Assembly: GCF_900108585.1 (NCBI RefSeq) | Contig: NZ_UESZ01000001.1 | Coordinates: 1,488,001-1,552,000 of the forward strand | DNA length: 64,000 nucleotides | Origin: Branchiibius hedensis | GTDB taxonomy: Bacteria > Actinomycetota > Actinomycetes > Actinomycetales > Dermatophilaceae | Reading direction: 5' to 3' | Part shown: positions 40,779 through 57,991 of the stretch, piece by piece | Numbering within the stretch: the first letter of the stretch is position 1 | How the letters are laid out: each line of letters opens with the position of its first letter | The notes under the pieces: generated by a model | The model's input: only the letters and a program-made list of their open reading frames with translations | Told to the model about the DNA's origin: nothing | The model's database searches: none | Translations under genes and position numbers: made by a program

Positions 40779-41216
40779 CTAACCGGCAGGGACCTTTGGT
40801 CTGGACTTCACCCGCGTTGAGGGGGCGCGCTTGGTCGCAGTGTCCTTGGTAGCTTTGGCCAGCACGGTCAATGCGGTCACCTCGACCTCGACCCGACTCT
40901 GAACCGCGGCGCCGGCTCGCCAGAATCGCCGTCGAAGCGAACCCGACACGGCGATCTCATCCCCGTCCGCCAGTCGAGCCCCCTGCCGACGCAGCCGGGT
41001 GGCCCAACAGACCAGATCAAAGGTGTCCACCCGCTGCCCCGTCACCCGTGCCCGGCGATCTTCCGGTCGCGCGACCACGAGCCGGAAGGTGACGATCTCA
41101 TCACCGCTCGGCAACTCGCGAACCGTCGGGTCTGCGCTGACCCGACCGCATAGGGTCACGGTGTTGACCGGCGCAGGTGGCTGCTCAACGGTCGGAACTT
41201 CCTGCATGCCCTTCAT
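40779..41216 (-). CDS. Single-stranded DNA-binding protein-like (second SSB paralogue)
   Basis: A 145-residue protein with an OB fold: NTVTLCGRVSADPTVRELPSG starts strand 1, with FRLVVARPEDRR, FDLVCWATR and the GDEIAVSGSLRRRFW strand. A short basic tail rich in Lys/Arg/Thr (TKDTATKRAPSTRVKSRPK) replaces the acidic tip of housekeeping SSB. It is therefore unlikely to recruit the usual SSB partners and could be a competence- or repair-related SsbB-like protein. I chose the ATG at 41216 because GGGGGAG lies about 10 bases upstream; the frame is open 38 codons further. Confidence 0.8.
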   Translation of the reverse strand: MKGMQEVPTVEQPPAPVNTVTLCGRVSADPTVRELPSGDEIVTFRLVVARPEDRRARVTGQRVDTFDLVCWATRLRRQGARLADGDEIAVSGSLRRRFWRAGAAVQSRVEVEVTALTVLAKATKDTATKRAPSTRVKSRPKVPAG

Positions 41217-41357
41217 GACTTGACTGCTCCCCCTTCTGCGATGCGCGGTCGGCATCGCTGGGAACAGCCTGCGGCCGGACGTCGCTTGCTCGCTAGCTGG
41301 AGGCGCCGGGGTGTGGATATCCGCGGACACCCTGTGGACAGTCGGGCCGTGGTGGCG

Positions 41358-42794
41358 TCAGTCGTTGCTGAACGGGTTCGTCAGGGCATCGTAGGCAGCG
41401 CTCTCCGCCCGGTCGCCGACCCCAGCCTCATCCGAATCCTCAGGCGAAGCAGTGACATCGAGGTCCTCGACCTCATTGCTCGCGTCGGAACCGTCCTCGG
41501 ATTCGGCTTCCAGGTCAACCAGGACGAAACCCTCGAGTTCGTCCAGCCGCTCGTCAGCGTCGGTCTCCCCCTCATGGTCCGCGGCGGCGGCCTTCTCGAA
41601 CCACTTCTTCGCCTCCGCCTGCCGACCGGCGGCCAGCAGGGCATCCGCGTAGGCGTAGAAGAGGCGCGCAGCCCACGGCTGGGTGCTTGCTCGCTGCAGC
41701 GCAGGCACGTTCAGTACCGCCACAGCCGCTCCCGGCTGATCAAGGTCGCGGCGAATGCCGGAGACGACGATCAACAACTCGATGTTGTCGGCCTCGGCCA
41801 GTTTCCGCGCCGCAGGACTCGCCGCGAGATCCAGAGCCCGCTCGTGGCGGCCCAATCCGCGCTCGGCGTCGACCATGTAGGGCAGCAGGTGATCGCTGCC
41901 CGAAAGCCGACGGGCGGTTCGGAACTCACGTAACGCATCAGCAAACTCACCGCGACGGTAGTAGACCAGCCCCAGTGCCTCTCGGACAGCGGGGACTCGG
42001 CCGGCACGACCGGCGGCGTGCAACGCATGTGAGAGCGCCAGGTCGGGATCTTCGTCCAAGACCGAAGCGGAGGCAACCAGGTGCTTCGCGACGCCGTCGG
42101 CGTTGTCCTTGCTCAGTGTCCGCAGCTGAGTCCAGACGTCACGGTCCAGCTCGTGGCCGGTGATGTCCTCGGGGACCTCCGGCTCGATGGCGCGCGGACC
42201 TCGGTCGCGACCTTCGTTGCGCGGGGAAGTACGGTCCCAACTCCGCGGTGCGCGTTGCGGATTCGTCGGACCCGACCTTGGCCGGTCCTGTCGATCTCGA
42301 TCCTGTCGACCCGGCTCTTGCCGAGAGCCCCGCCCACGGGAGTTGAGATCGCGACCTCTGGTGCCACCGCGTGCGTCGTCACGTCGACCCGTGCCCATGC
42401 GGTCCCGATCGCCCCCGCGATATCCGGCGCCGGCGCGATCATCGCGACGTGGGCCACGACCTTCGGACCCGCTCTTGCGCTCACGGCTGTACGCGGAGTC
42501 GCCGCGCGAGCGACCACCACCGCGATCTGTGGATCGCGGCGAGCGATCTGACGCGCGCGAACCCGACCCCTGCCGGCGGTCGCGGTCCGGGCGTCCGCTC
42601 GCGCGACCGCCGTCGCTGCGACGGCGATCGCGGTCACCATCGCCATACCCGGGGCCCGACTCCCGCCGCGCATCTCCACGGTCATCGGCGGGGCGATCAC
42701 CGCTGGCCCGTGACCAGCGCCCGGATCGCGCGTTGCCGCGCGATGCACCGGAGTCTTTCTCAGCCGGTACGCCGTCCGGATCCGTGTCGCTCAT
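41358..42794 (-). CDS. TPR-like protein with long Arg/Asp/Gly-rich disordered N-terminus
   Basis: A 478-residue protein. Residues 1 to about 205 are low complexity, dominated by Arg, Asp, Gly and Ser with RGG-like runs. Residues 215-420 are TPR-like helices (EALGLVYYRRGEFADALREF is a clear unit). The last ~60 residues are strongly acidic. Neighbouring context (tyrS side, HAD-IIA side) matches the Rv1691 position in M. tuberculosis as I recall, though the RGG region is notable. The basic/acidic disordered part could bind RNA. No function is known to me. Confidence 0.85.
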   Translation of the reverse strand: MSDTDPDGVPAEKDSGASRGNARSGRWSRASGDRPADDRGDARRESGPGYGDGDRDRRRSDGGRASGRPDRDRRQGSGSRASDRSPRSTDRGGGRSRGDSAYSRERKSGSEGRGPRRDDRAGAGYRGGDRDRMGTGRRDDARGGTRGRDLNSRGRGSRQEPGRQDRDRQDRPRSGPTNPQRAPRSWDRTSPRNEGRDRGPRAIEPEVPEDITGHELDRDVWTQLRTLSKDNADGVAKHLVASASVLDEDPDLALSHALHAAGRAGRVPAVREALGLVYYRRGEFADALREFRTARRLSGSDHLLPYMVDAERGLGRHERALDLAASPAARKLAEADNIELLIVVSGIRRDLDQPGAAVAVLNVPALQRASTQPWAARLFYAYADALLAAGRQAEAKKWFEKAAAADHEGETDADERLDELEGFVLVDLEAESEDGSDASNEVEDLDVTASPEDSDEAGVGDRAESAAYDALTNPFSND

Positions 42795-42852
42795 GGGTGC
42801 TCCAGTCGTGATCGATCGCCATCTGTGACCCTAGCTCACGGGTCCGTAAATG

Positions 42853-42885
42853 CTTTCAGGGCCACCGGTGGGGTGGCCCTGAAAG
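42853..42885 (-). terminator. Intrinsic terminator of the rrn operon
   Basis: CTTTCAGGGCCACC pairs perfectly with GGTGGCCCTGAAAG (14 bp) around a 5-base loop, 13 bases after the 5S gene. It is followed on the minus strand by CATTTACGG, a short T-rich stretch. Strong stem and position make this the end of the rRNA transcript, just ahead of the TPR gene. Confidence 0.9.
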
Positions 42886-42897
42886 GGTTGAATGGTT

Positions 42898-43017
42898 GTT
42901 CGGCGGTGTCCTACTCTCCCACACTCTCACGGGTGCAGTACCATCGGCGCTGAAGGGCTTAGCTTCCGGGTTCGGGATGTGTCCGGGCGTTTCCCGCTTC
43001 GCTATGACCGCCGTAAC
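42898..43017 (-). rRNA. rrf: 5S ribosomal RNA
   Basis: About 120 bases. The RNA begins GTTACGGCGGTCATAGC and ends CACCGCCGAAC, so the ends pair (GCGGT with ACCGC). The conserved CGAAC-type loop and GGGAGAGTAGG segment are present. It is the last gene of the rrn operon. The 155-base spacer to 23S holds a 9-bp hairpin (ACACAACAA with TTGTTGTGT) and a GCATAGTGGACGC element, likely for processing; no tRNA is seen. Confidence 0.97.
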
Positions 43018-43172
43018 TGGGTGAAACTGTTACGCCGTACACAACAATGTTTTCATTTGTTGTGTGTGGGGTGTTGTTTCAGATTCGCATAGTGGACGCA
43101 AGCAGTCAGTTGTTCAGTGTGTCTCGGTGGTTTTGGTGTTTGATGCCGCACAACCGTTGAAGGGGTGTTGTG

Positions 43173-48340
<5,168 letters not shown>

Positions 48341-48759
48341 AATGCAAACAATCCAAAACTGGCAATCAAAAACAACAAGAGCACCCAACACCCACAAAGG
48401 GCATCAGGTAACAATCTCATTCACTGACAACCAATCAAAAAACAATTGGCATCAATCACTCGACACACTATTGAGTTCTCAAGAAACACGCTGTCCACCG
48501 TGATCTTCCCTTGCGGGTTTCTCACCGAGGCAACTTCTAAAACTTACCACCGCTACTTGCGACTTTCCAAATCCGCTTTCCGAGCCGATCCAAGCGGATC
48601 TTTCGGTCTACGCGAGCGCGACGTATCGTCGTACTCGATCATTGGAAGGTGCCCGCGACTGCGGTGCGATGTGCTGGGACCGGCCAGCCTTCCGGCTGTC
48701 CGTGCCTCCCTGGCAACCCGGTGAACATTACGCGACCACGGCGACACTGCCAAATCGGT
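48341..48759 (-). promoter_or_regulatory. rrn promoters and antitermination leader
   Basis: Two sigma-A-like promoters can be read on the minus strand. P1 has TTGGCA (48753-48748), a 17-base spacer and TAATGT (48730-48725). P2 has TTGGAA (48570-48565), an 18-base spacer and TAAGTT (48546-48541). The leader follows, with CTTGAGAACTCAATAG at about 48483-48468, the conserved boxA-associated element of actinobacterial 16S leaders and a probable NusB target. The AT-richer stretch 48341-48430 is pre-16S processing sequence. Promoter calls are by eye. Confidence 0.65.
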
Positions 48760-48794
48760 GCGGGTAGCCGCCCACGATGTGGGCAGCTACCCGC
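48760..48794 (-). terminator. Terminator-like hairpin between tyrS and rrn
   Basis: GCGGGTAGC-t-GCCCAC pairs with GTGGGC-g-GCTACCCGC: 15 Watson-Crick pairs plus a T-G pair around a 3-base loop. It starts 21 bases after the tyrS stop and is followed by ACCGATTTGG. It should isolate the rrn promoters, which begin 6 bases later, from upstream transcription. Confidence 0.8.
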
Positions 48795-48815
48795 CGATAC
48801 CTGAGAAACCGCAGG

Positions 48816-50078
48816 TCAGGACGGCATCCGCGCCGCGGCGAGGTGCTTGCGGCCCCGTTTGAGTAGCGCGACCTGACCGTGCAGGTAGTCCTTCTCCTCC
48901 AGCACCACGGTCACCGAATCGACCTTCACGTTGTTCAACGAGACGCCACCCTCGGTGACCAACCGTCGCGCCGCGTTGCGACTGTCGGCGATTCCGACCG
49001 CGACCAACGCGTCCACCAGCTCTGCGCCGGGCTGCACCTGCGCGCCGGGTAACTCACTGGTCGCGTCGCGCAAGGTGTTCGCATCCAACGCACTCACGTC
49101 CCCCTTGCCGAACAGCGCTTCCGACGCCGCTTTGACCGCATCCGTCGCCGCCTGTCCGTGCACCAGGGTCGTCACCTGCTCTGCCAAGGTGCGCTGGGCG
49201 GCCCGGCGGAAGGGTTCCTCCTCGACCTGACGCTCGAGCTCTTCGATCTCGGCCCGCGGCAGATCCGTCAATGCCTTCAACAGGCTGATGACGGAGGCAT
49301 CCTCGGTGTTGAGGAAGTACTGGTAGAACGCGTAGGGCGTAGTCATGTCCGCGGACAGCCACACCGCGTTGCCCTCGGATTTGCCGAACTTGCGGCCGGT
49401 GGAGTCCGTGAGCAGCGGCGTGGCCAGCGCGTGCACGGTCTTGCCCTCGACCCGGTGCACCAGATCGACGCCCGCAGTGATGTTGCCCCACTGATCACTA
49501 CCGCCGATCTCCAGCGTGCAGCCACGGTCGCGGAAGAGTTGCAGATAGTCCATCGCCTGCAGGATCTGGTAGCTGAACTCGGTGTAGGAGATGCCCTGCT
49601 CGCTCTCCAACCGCCGCGCGACCGCTTCCTTGCGGATCATCGTGTTGACCCGGAAGTGCTGGCCGATGTCGCGCAGGAAGTCCAGCGCGCTCAGCGGCGC
49701 CGTCCAGTCCAGGTTGTTGACGAGAGTGGCCGGATTGTCGCCGTCGAAGTCCAGCAGCGGCCCGACGAGGGTCTTGATCCGGTCAACGGACTCCGCGATG
49801 GTGTCCTTGCTCTGCAGGACCCGCTCGGCGTCCGGTTTGGGGTCGCCGATCAGCCCGGTCGAACCACCCACCAGACAAATGACGTGGTGGCCGGCCGCCT
49901 GCATCCGCCGCAGCACCGACAGCTGCACGAAGTTGCCGAAGTGCAGGGACGGGGCGCTGGGGTCGAATCCGCAATAGACCGTGATCGGCCCGTCGGCGAG
50001 TGCCTGGCGCAGCGCGGACTCGTCGGTGGTTTGCGCCACCAGTCCCCGCCACTGCAGCTCGTCGAAAAAGTCGCTCAC
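48816..50078 (-). CDS. tyrS: Tyrosine-tRNA ligase
   Basis: A 420-residue class I synthetase. The HIGH-like motif is in PSLHFGNF, the tyrosine pocket in GGSDQWGNITAG, and the KMSKS-like motif is KFGKSEGNAV. A C-terminal S4 domain (ARRLVTEGGVSLNNVKV) binds tRNA. I prefer the GTG at 50078 (MSDFFDELQWRGL) because AAGGA lies about 10 bases upstream and homologues start there; the ATG at 50102 is an alternative. No T-box is visible upstream. It lies 100 bp downstream of mpg. Confidence 0.97.
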   Translation of the reverse strand: MSDFFDELQWRGLVAQTTDESALRQALADGPITVYCGFDPSAPSLHFGNFVQLSVLRRMQAAGHHVICLVGGSTGLIGDPKPDAERVLQSKDTIAESVDRIKTLVGPLLDFDGDNPATLVNNLDWTAPLSALDFLRDIGQHFRVNTMIRKEAVARRLESEQGISYTEFSYQILQAMDYLQLFRDRGCTLEIGGSDQWGNITAGVDLVHRVEGKTVHALATPLLTDSTGRKFGKSEGNAVWLSADMTTPYAFYQYFLNTEDASVISLLKALTDLPRAEIEELERQVEEEPFRRAAQRTLAEQVTTLVHGQAATDAVKAASEALFGKGDVSALDANTLRDATSELPGAQVQPGAELVDALVAVGIADSRNAARRLVTEGGVSLNNVKVDSVTVVLEEKDYLHGQVALLKRGRKHLAAARMPS

Positions 50079-50178
50079 GATCGTGTTGTCCTTATCTCTC
50101 ATGAAATCGGGATGACGCCCGGTCAGCATGGCGTACGCCGAGTGCCCGGGTGCGCTCCATTCTCACCTGCCGGACCGC

Positions 50179-50793
50179 TCAGGTCCCCGATCGGGGTCGC
50201 GGTGCCGCCGGTCGGTAGACGGAGACGAACGGATCCCCGGCGAGCCAGAACCGCCAGGGAAACAGGGCGCCATCGCCGCCGGGTCCACGGACACCGACCC
50301 TCGGGCCGGACTCAAGAGCGCCTGCGGGAGCGACTTCGTGCAAGACCACCGCGTCCTCATCGACCGGCTTCGGCAGGGCTGACAGGACTGGCACTCCGTT
50401 GTCGGCGAGGGTCAGCCCCAGAGCCTGCGTCAACCGTGCCGGGCCCCGCGCCAGGTCCCGATCAACCGCCGAGCCCCGTCGCTGCCGGGCCAGGTGGACC
50501 CCGTCGACCACCTCGCCGGACCTGATCAGCGCCGCAGCAGCCGAACCGTCCTGGGAGAGAACGATGTTGGCGCAGTGGTGCATGCCGTAGGTGAAGTAGA
50601 CGTACAGGTGGCGCGGTGGCCCGAACATGACCGCGTTGCGGTTGGTCCGACCGCGGAAGGCGTGCGAACCCGGGTCGGTCTCGCCTGCGTACGCCTCGAC
50701 TTCGGTGATGCGGACGGTGACTCCTGCATGGCTGAGGCGGGCCCCGAGCAGCGCCCGCGTCTGGTCCAGCAGCAGTGGTACGTCGATCGGCAC
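50179..50793 (-). CDS. DNA-3-methyladenine glycosylase (AAG/MPG family)
   Basis: This 204-residue enzyme removes alkylated and deaminated purines from DNA. The catalytic Glu is in TEVEAYAG, followed by DPGSHAFRGRTNRN and VYFTYGMHHCANIV, the conserved AAG segments; LARGPARLTQALGL completes the pocket. It starts with GTG at 50793 directly after argH, so it is read as the tail of the arg transcript. The mpg-tyrS order is conserved in actinobacteria. Confidence 0.95.
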   Translation of the reverse strand: MPIDVPLLLDQTRALLGARLSHAGVTVRITEVEAYAGETDPGSHAFRGRTNRNAVMFGPPRHLYVYFTYGMHHCANIVLSQDGSAAAALIRSGEVVDGVHLARQRRGSAVDRDLARGPARLTQALGLTLADNGVPVLSALPKPVDEDAVVLHEVAPAGALESGPRVGVRGPGGDGALFPWRFWLAGDPFVSVYRPAAPRPRSGT

Positions 50794-50794
50794 G

Positions 50795-52234
<1,440 letters not shown>

Positions 52235-52246
52235 TTATACGGACTG

Positions 52247-52741
52247 CTAGTGCTGCGCGAGTTCGAGCAGCGTGCGCACCAGTCGGGTCGCAGCGCTCTT
52301 GGACTCGGTGATGATCAAGATGGTGTCATCGCCGGCGATCGTGCCGAGCACCGACGGCAACCCGGCGTGGTCGATCGCCGAGGCGAGGAAGCTCGCGGCG
52401 CCGGGTGGGGTGCGCACAACAACCTGGTTGGTCGCGGTGACCGCGGTGACAAGCAACTCGGCTGCGACCCGGCGAAGTCGATCCGTGGGCGCCTCGATGT
52501 CGTCGCCTCCAGCGCGCGGGGCCGCGTCACCACCCTCACCGGGGACGGCGTAGACGAGGTCCCGGCCGCGGCGTACCTTGACCGCACCCAGCTCGACCAG
52601 GTCGCGGGACAGGGTCGCTTGGGTGACCTCGACCCCATCCAGCGCCAGTTGCTGGGCGAGTTGGGTCTGCGACCGGATCATCTGGCTGGCGATGATCTGG
52701 GCGATCCGTTGCTGGCGGCCGGTGCGCGTCGCGACGATCAT
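52247..52741 (-). CDS. argR: Arginine repressor ArgR
   Basis: A 164-residue regulator. The N-terminal winged helix has the recognition helix VTQATLSRDLVELGAVKVR, and the C-terminal hexamerisation/arginine-binding domain has GTIAGDDTILIIT. A linker (about residues 68-85) is longer than in E. coli. It binds ARG boxes when arginine is high; a candidate box overlaps the argC start in this window. Its ATG overlaps the argF stop as ATGA. Confidence 0.97.
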   Translation of the reverse strand: MIVATRTGRQQRIAQIIASQMIRSQTQLAQQLALDGVEVTQATLSRDLVELGAVKVRRGRDLVYAVPGEGGDAAPRAGGDDIEAPTDRLRRVAAELLVTAVTATNQVVVRTPPGAASFLASAIDHAGLPSVLGTIAGDDTILIITESKSAATRLVRTLLELAQH

Positions 52742-53670
52742 CCCTGCTCCACCAAGAACTCCAGCAGCGCCTTCTGTGCGTGCAACCGGTTCTCGGCCTC
52801 ATCCCAGACAACCGACTGGGGGCCATCGATCACTGCTGCGTCGATCTCGAACCCGCGGTAGGCCGGCAGGCAGTGCATCGCGATGGCGTCCGGCGCGGCG
52901 TACGTCATCAGGTCGGCGGTCAGGGCGTACGGCGTGAACGGCGAGTCGGTCCCCTTCCGCTCACTGGCCTCGGACTCCATCCCCATCGACACCCAGGTGT
53001 CGGTGATGACCACGTCGGCGCCGGTGACCGCAGCGACGGCATCAGTCCCGACCTGCACACTGCCGCCCGTCGACAGCGCCAGTCCTTCTGCACGAGAGAC
53101 GATCCCGGCGTCCGGCTGGTGGCTCGCGGGCCCGGCCAGCCGCACGTGCACACCGGCCAGGGCGCCACCAAGCAGGTAGGAGTTGGCCATGTTGTTGGCG
53201 CAGTCCCCGACGTACGTCATCGTGAGGCCGGGCAACGACCCCTTGTGCTCGGTGATGGTGAACAGATCGGCGAGGATCTGACAGGGGTGGAAGTCGTCGG
53301 TCAGCGCGTTGACGACCGGGACGTCGACGAACTGCCCCAGCTGCTCCAGGCGCTCCTGGGCGTAGGTGCGCCACACGATGGCCGATACTTGGCGGCCGAT
53401 CACGCGAGCCACGTCGGGGATGGATTCGCGGGTGCCGATCTGGGCCAGGTTGCCGTCGACGATCATGGGGTAGCCGCCGAGCTCAACGACACCGGTGCTG
53501 AACGACAGCTGGGTCCGCAGGGTCGGCTTGTCGAAGATCAACGCCACCGAACGGGGTCCGTCCAGGACCTGACTGGCGAAGCGGTTCTTCTTCAGTTCCG
53601 CTGCGCGCGTGAGGATCTGGGCTTGTTCGGCCGCCGTGATGTCGTCGTCGCGTAGGAAGTGCCGCACCAT
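52738..53670 (-). CDS. argF: Ornithine carbamoyltransferase
   Basis: This 310-residue enzyme makes citrulline from ornithine and carbamoyl phosphate. The HPCQ motif (DDFHPCQILADL) and the ornithine-binding HCLPAYRG are intact. The carbamoyl-phosphate loop, normally S-T-R-T-R, reads TLRTQ in FDKPTLRTQLSF, which is unusual. The start is the ATG at 53670 ([10 protein letters not shown]), sharing a base with the argD stop (TGATG); a GTG one codon earlier is possible. It lies between argD and argR. Confidence 0.95.
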   Translation of the reverse strand: MVRHFLRDDDITAAEQAQILTRAAELKKNRFASQVLDGPRSVALIFDKPTLRTQLSFSTGVVELGGYPMIVDGNLAQIGTRESIPDVARVIGRQVSAIVWRTYAQERLEQLGQFVDVPVVNALTDDFHPCQILADLFTITEHKGSLPGLTMTYVGDCANNMANSYLLGGALAGVHVRLAGPASHQPDAGIVSRAEGLALSTGGSVQVGTDAVAAVTGADVVITDTWVSMGMESEASERKGTDSPFTPYALTADLMTYAAPDAIAMHCLPAYRGFEIDAAVIDGPQSVVWDEAENRLHAQKALLEFLVEQG

Positions 53671-54860
53671 CACGCCACCTCCAACAGAGTCGGCAGTAGA
53701 CCGACGAATTCGTCGATCTCGCTGGTTGCGATGATCAGGGGCGGCACGAGTCGCAGGGCGTCCGGGGCCACCGGATTGATGATGATGCCGTGGTCGCGGG
53801 CGCGCTGGGCCACCTGTGCCGAGACCGGATCGGCCAGGGTGATCGCCCGCAACAAACCCGCGCCACGCACACCGGTGATCAGCGGGTGTCCAAGGGCAGT
53901 CACCTGCTGCGCCAGGTAGTCACCCATCCGCTGCGCGTTGCCGAGCAGGTCCTGCTCCTCGATGGTTTCCAGGACCGCGAGCCCAGCCGCGGCGGCGAGC
54001 GGGTTGCCGCCGAACGTCGTGCCGTGCTGTCCGACGGTGAGCAGGTCTGACACCGCTGAACCGAAGGTGACCATTGCCCCGATCGGCACGCCGCCCCCGA
54101 GGCCCTTGGCCAGGGTGATCGCGTCCGGACGAATGTCTTCGTGCTGGTAGCCGAACCACCGGCCGGTACGACCGACGCCGCTCTGGATCTCGTCGACGAT
54201 CAGCAATGCGCCTGTGGCGGTGGTGATTTCACGGGCGGCCCGCAGATAGCCGGCATCGGGTGCGATGACACCGGCCTCCCCTTGGATCGGCTCCAGAATG
54301 ACGGCCCCGGTCTGCTCGGTGACCGCTGCGCGCAGTGCCTCGATGTGCCCGTAGGGCACGTGGGACACGCCGGCGATGAGTGGTTCGAACGGCTCCCGGT
54401 ACGCCGCCTTGTAGGTCAACGCCAACGCCCCCGTGGTCCGACCGTGGAAGGCCCCTTCGGCCGCGACGATGCCGGTGCGACCAGTGCGCCGGCTGAGCTT
54501 GATAGCGGCTTCAATCGCCTCGGCACCGGAGTTGGCGAAGAAGACCTTCGAGCCGTCCGGTGCCGCAGTGAGGTCAAGGAGCCGTTCGGCCAGCGCGATC
54601 TGACCCGGTGACGTGAACAGGTTGGACACATGCAGCGCCTCACCGGCCTGTTTCGAGATGGCGCTGACCAACCCGGGGTGGCCGTGTCCGAGGGCGCTGA
54701 CGGCGATCCCACCGACCAGGTCCAGATACTTGTTCCCTTGGACATCCCACACGTAGCAGCCCGATCCGTGGCTGAGCACCAGCGGCGGGCGGCCGAAGAC
54801 GCCGAGCACGCTGGCCTGGTAGCGATCGAGTAGGTCGCTATTGGTCAAGTGATCAGTCAT
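53670..54860 (-). CDS. argD: Acetylornithine aminotransferase
   Basis: A 396-residue PLP enzyme that makes N-acetylornithine. The cofactor Lys is in [16 protein letters not shown], with [11 protein letters not shown] before it and the [13 protein letters not shown] motif near the N-terminal third. The start is the ATG at 54860 ([11 protein letters not shown]), which overlaps the end of argB in another frame. The open frame upstream is argB shadow. Confidence 0.97.
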   Translation of the reverse strand: MTDHLTNSDLLDRYQASVLGVFGRPPLVLSHGSGCYVWDVQGNKYLDLVGGIAVSALGHGHPGLVSAISKQAGEALHVSNLFTSPGQIALAERLLDLTAAPDGSKVFFANSGAEAIEAAIKLSRRTGRTGIVAAEGAFHGRTTGALALTYKAAYREPFEPLIAGVSHVPYGHIEALRAAVTEQTGAVILEPIQGEAGVIAPDAGYLRAAREITTATGALLIVDEIQSGVGRTGRWFGYQHEDIRPDAITLAKGLGGGVPIGAMVTFGSAVSDLLTVGQHGTTFGGNPLAAAAGLAVLETIEEQDLLGNAQRMGDYLAQQVTALGHPLITGVRGAGLLRAITLADPVSAQVAQRARDHGIIINPVAPDALRLVPPLIIATSEIDEFVGLLPTLLEVA

Positions 54861-55766
54861 CGATTCCCTCCTCGGGGAGCACCATGGTGCCGATACCGGC
54901 ATCGGTGAAGACTTCCAGCAGCAGTGAGTGGGGCGCGCGGCCGTCGATGACGTGCGCCTGGGGTACACCACCGCGGATCGCGCGGACGCAGGCCTCCAAC
55001 TTGGGCACCATCCCCGAATCCACCCGTTGCAGAAGCTGTTCCGCCCGGTCAACCGGCAACGAGGACAGCAAGGAGTCACGATCGGGCCAGTTGTCATAGA
55101 CCCCCTCGACGTCGGTCAGCACGACCAACTTGTGCGCACCAAGCGCCACTGCCAGAGCACTGGCCGCAGTGTCGGCGTTCACGTTGAGCACATCGCCTTC
55201 GTGATCCAGGTCCGGTGCGATCGAGGACACCACCGGGATCCGCCCGGCCTTCAACAGGTCTCGCACGGCAGCGGGGTTGACCGTGACCACGTCACCGACC
55301 AGACCGATGTCGACGGTCTCGCCGTCGACCAGCGCACCGCGTCGGCGGGCCCCGAACAGTGACCCGTCCTCACCGGACAAGCCGACCGCCAAGGCCCCGT
55401 GCGCATTGATCAGGTTGATGAGTTCCCGCGACACCTGCCCGGTCAGCACCATCCGGACGATCTCCATCGTCTCCGGCGTGGTGACTCGCAAACCACCCTT
55501 GAACTCGGAGACCAGGCCGACCCGGTCGAGCATCGCCTGGATCTGGGGTCCACCGCCATGCACCACGACCACGCGCAGACCGGCGTACCGCATGAAGGCG
55601 ACGTCCTGGGCGAACGCGGCTTTGAGGGCGTCATCGGTCATGGCGTTACCGCCGTACTTCACCACGACCAGGGCGTCCTGGAACCGCTGCAACCACGGCA
55701 AGGCTTCGACCAGCGTCGCCGCCTTGCCGGCTGCGACGCTCAGATCGGTGGGTGGGCGCTGGGCGC

Positions 55767-55770
<4 letters not shown>
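54853..55770 (-). CDS. argB: Acetylglutamate kinase
   Basis: A 305-residue amino-acid kinase. Motifs are VVKYGGNAM (phosphate-binding Lys), [10 protein letters not shown], and [17 protein letters not shown] near the C-terminal lobe. It phosphorylates N-acetylglutamate and is usually the arginine feedback point; the N-terminal helix needed for hexamers ([21 protein letters not shown]) is present, so arginine inhibition is plausible. The ATG at 55770 overlaps the argJ stop as ATGA. Confidence 0.97.

Positions 55771-57991
<2,221 letters not shown>

Noticed and set aside
50079-50178. T-box or other leader RNA upstream of tyrS
   Set aside because: No TGGN-ACC core and no stable paired leader; only 100 bp separate it from mpg.
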